In this document: one piece after another, positions 5,365 through 6,306 of the stretch
Numbering within the stretch: the first letter of the stretch is position 1
Layout: each line of letters begins with the position of its first letter
DNA from: JACQNR01 sp049515175
Lineage (GTDB): Bacteria; Acidobacteriota; Terriglobia; UBA7540
Reading direction: 5' to 3'
DNA length: 6,306 nucleotides
Assembly: GCA_049515175.1 (NCBI GenBank)
Contig: JBEKUI010000261.1
Coordinates: 1 to 6,306 of the forward strand
Translations under genes and position numbers: made by a program
The notes under the pieces: model-generated
Seen by the model: only the letters and a program-made list of their open reading frames with translations
What the model was told of the DNA's origin: nothing
The model's database searches: none

Positions 5365-6306
5365 CCAATGCGTTTGGCGCGCAGATTGAGAGCGTCGAAA
5401 CCACCGCACCGCCGCAATATACCTGGGTAAGCCACGGGCGCATGGAGGGCCACCTGGCGCTGAACTATTCGCCGGCCGGAGCGTTCTCGCCCGATAGCAC
5501 GACCCTGGCGATTGTCAGCGAAGAGAGAGTGGCGATCCTGGACCTGGGATCAAGTAATCTCCGCAAGACCCTTCGCCCGCGTGTGGAAGGTGTGAATGAC
5601 CTGTCGTTTCACTCCGCCAACTATGTCTCCCCCTCCCGCATCTTTCTGCTGGGAAACGGCTTGTTCCAGACTAAGAGCAAAGGCCCGACGGCGCCCACCC
5701 CCACGCTGGCTTTCCTCTGGGACCCGGACCAGGACGCGTTGGTAGGCAAAGTCAATGAGGTCGGAGCCAAAGGCGGTTTTGCTCCGCCGCGCTTTTTCCC
5801 CATGATCGGCTACCTGGGACTCTACAAGGAAACGAATTTTGATTTGTGGCATCCGTTAACCGGCCACGGCGGCCGAGTTCCGATTTCGGAGCTCACGCGC
5901 CGCCCCAACCTTTTCGAATTCTCGCCCGACGGCCACTGGCTGCTCCTTGCGCAGATTGAAGCCAGCGGCACCGATCCCGTGGTAGTAAACGCGCGCGAGC
6001 ACAAAATCGTGGATTCACTGCGCGGCCACAAGGGCACCGTCCTGAGCATGGCATTCTCGCGCGACGATCAGCGCGTGGTGACGGCGTGCGAAGACGGCAA
6101 GCTGCGCGTCTTTTCGGTGGGCGACTGGAAGCTGTTGAAGACCCTGACCGGTCACGAGGGCACGGTACACTGGGCGGAGTTTTCCCCTGACGGCCAGTGG
6201 ATCGTTTCCGGAGGTGAGGACAAGACCGTCCGCGTCTGGTCGGCCGCGGACGGCGCGCTCGTGCAAACTCTCTCCGAATGCCCCGCGCCGGTTCGTACCG
6301 TGGCCT
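5250..6306 (+). CDS. Secreted WD40-repeat protein, N-terminal part (3' end beyond window)
   Basis: The frame stays open from ATG 5250 to the right edge, giving 352 residues. It begins with a signal peptide: residues 16-38 are hydrophobic (VGLFIVHHSSFIVLLSLCL and onward) with cleavage likely after SVANA (41). The body reads as a beta-propeller. Two typical WD40 blades are clear near the end: GHKGTVLSMAFS...RVFSVGDWKLLKTL and GHEGTVHWAEFSPDGQW...EDKTVRVW, each with the GH dipeptide and a terminal VF or VW. Earlier, more divergent blades include AFSPDSTTLAIVSEERVAIL and FEFSPDGHWLLLA. WD40 propellers are protein-binding platforms; the periplasmic partner is unknown. The gene follows the Nudix stop by 40 nt but has no obvious functional link to it. 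The signal-peptide codons coincide with the right arm of a heptameric inverted repeat. ATG 5271 is the alternative start. Confidence 0.88.
   Translation, partial: MNYERGIMNEPPQAGVGLFIVHHSSFIVLLSLCLSLSVANAFGAQIESVETTAPPQYTWVSHGRMEGHLALNYSPAGAFSPDSTTLAIVSEERVAILDLGSSNLRKTLRPRVEGVNDLSFHSANYVSPSRIFLLGNGLFQTKSKGPTAPTPTLAFLWDPDQDALVGKVNEVGAKGGFAPPRFFPMIGYLGLYKETNFDLWHPLTGHGGRVPISELTRRPNLFEFSPDGHWLLLAQIEASGTDPVVVNAREHKIVDSLRGHKGTVLSMAFSRDDQRVVTACEDGKLRVFSVGDWKLLKTLTGHEGTVHWAEFSPDGQWIVSGGEDKTVRVWSAADGALVQTLSECPAPVRTVA

Overview
The window is GC-rich, densely coding bacterial DNA carrying five complete genes and two genes cut by its edges. The mix fits a free-living Gram-negative bacterium of the Verrucomicrobiota/Planctomycetota/Acidobacteriota kind: a Tat-exported xylose-isomerase-like protein, an ACS-type MFS sugar-acid transporter, secreted proteins including a WD40 protein, several GTG/TTG starts and few strong Shine-Dalgarno sites. 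The phylum is an inference from gene content; nothing here fixes it.

Left edge to about 600, minus strand: a nearly complete cobalamin (vitamin B12) control region. In transcription order it has a sigma70-type promoter (TTGACA, 17-nt spacer, TAGACT), a B12 riboswitch aptamer closed by a perfect 8-bp P1 stem, small hairpins, an intrinsic terminator with seven U residues, and then the start of a BtuF-like periplasmic cobalamin-binding protein that runs off the window. Bound B12 is expected to promote termination and shut down B12 uptake. A gene for a secreted SH3-like protein of unknown function diverges from it at 602.

1623-4014, plus strand: a Tat-signal TIM-barrel sugar isomerase/epimerase-like gene with a very clear Shine-Dalgarno site, followed by an ACS-family MFS transporter. 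The pair looks like a small carbohydrate or sugar-acid processing and uptake module.

4101-5209, plus strand: a possible promoter with a perfect TATAAT, a stand-alone Lon substrate-binding-domain protein and a MutT-like Nudix hydrolase 25 nt downstream. They are probably cotranscribed and suggest protein and nucleotide-pool housekeeping.

5210-6306, plus strand: an unusual imperfect inverted repeat of about 150 bp, with four degenerate 7-bp units in each inner arm and a (CT)6 tract, overlaps the start and signal-peptide codons of a secreted WD40-repeat protein that continues past the right edge. This repeat-built gene start is the oddest structure in the window. I found no CRISPR array, tRNA, rRNA, transposase or clearly new multi-gene defence system.
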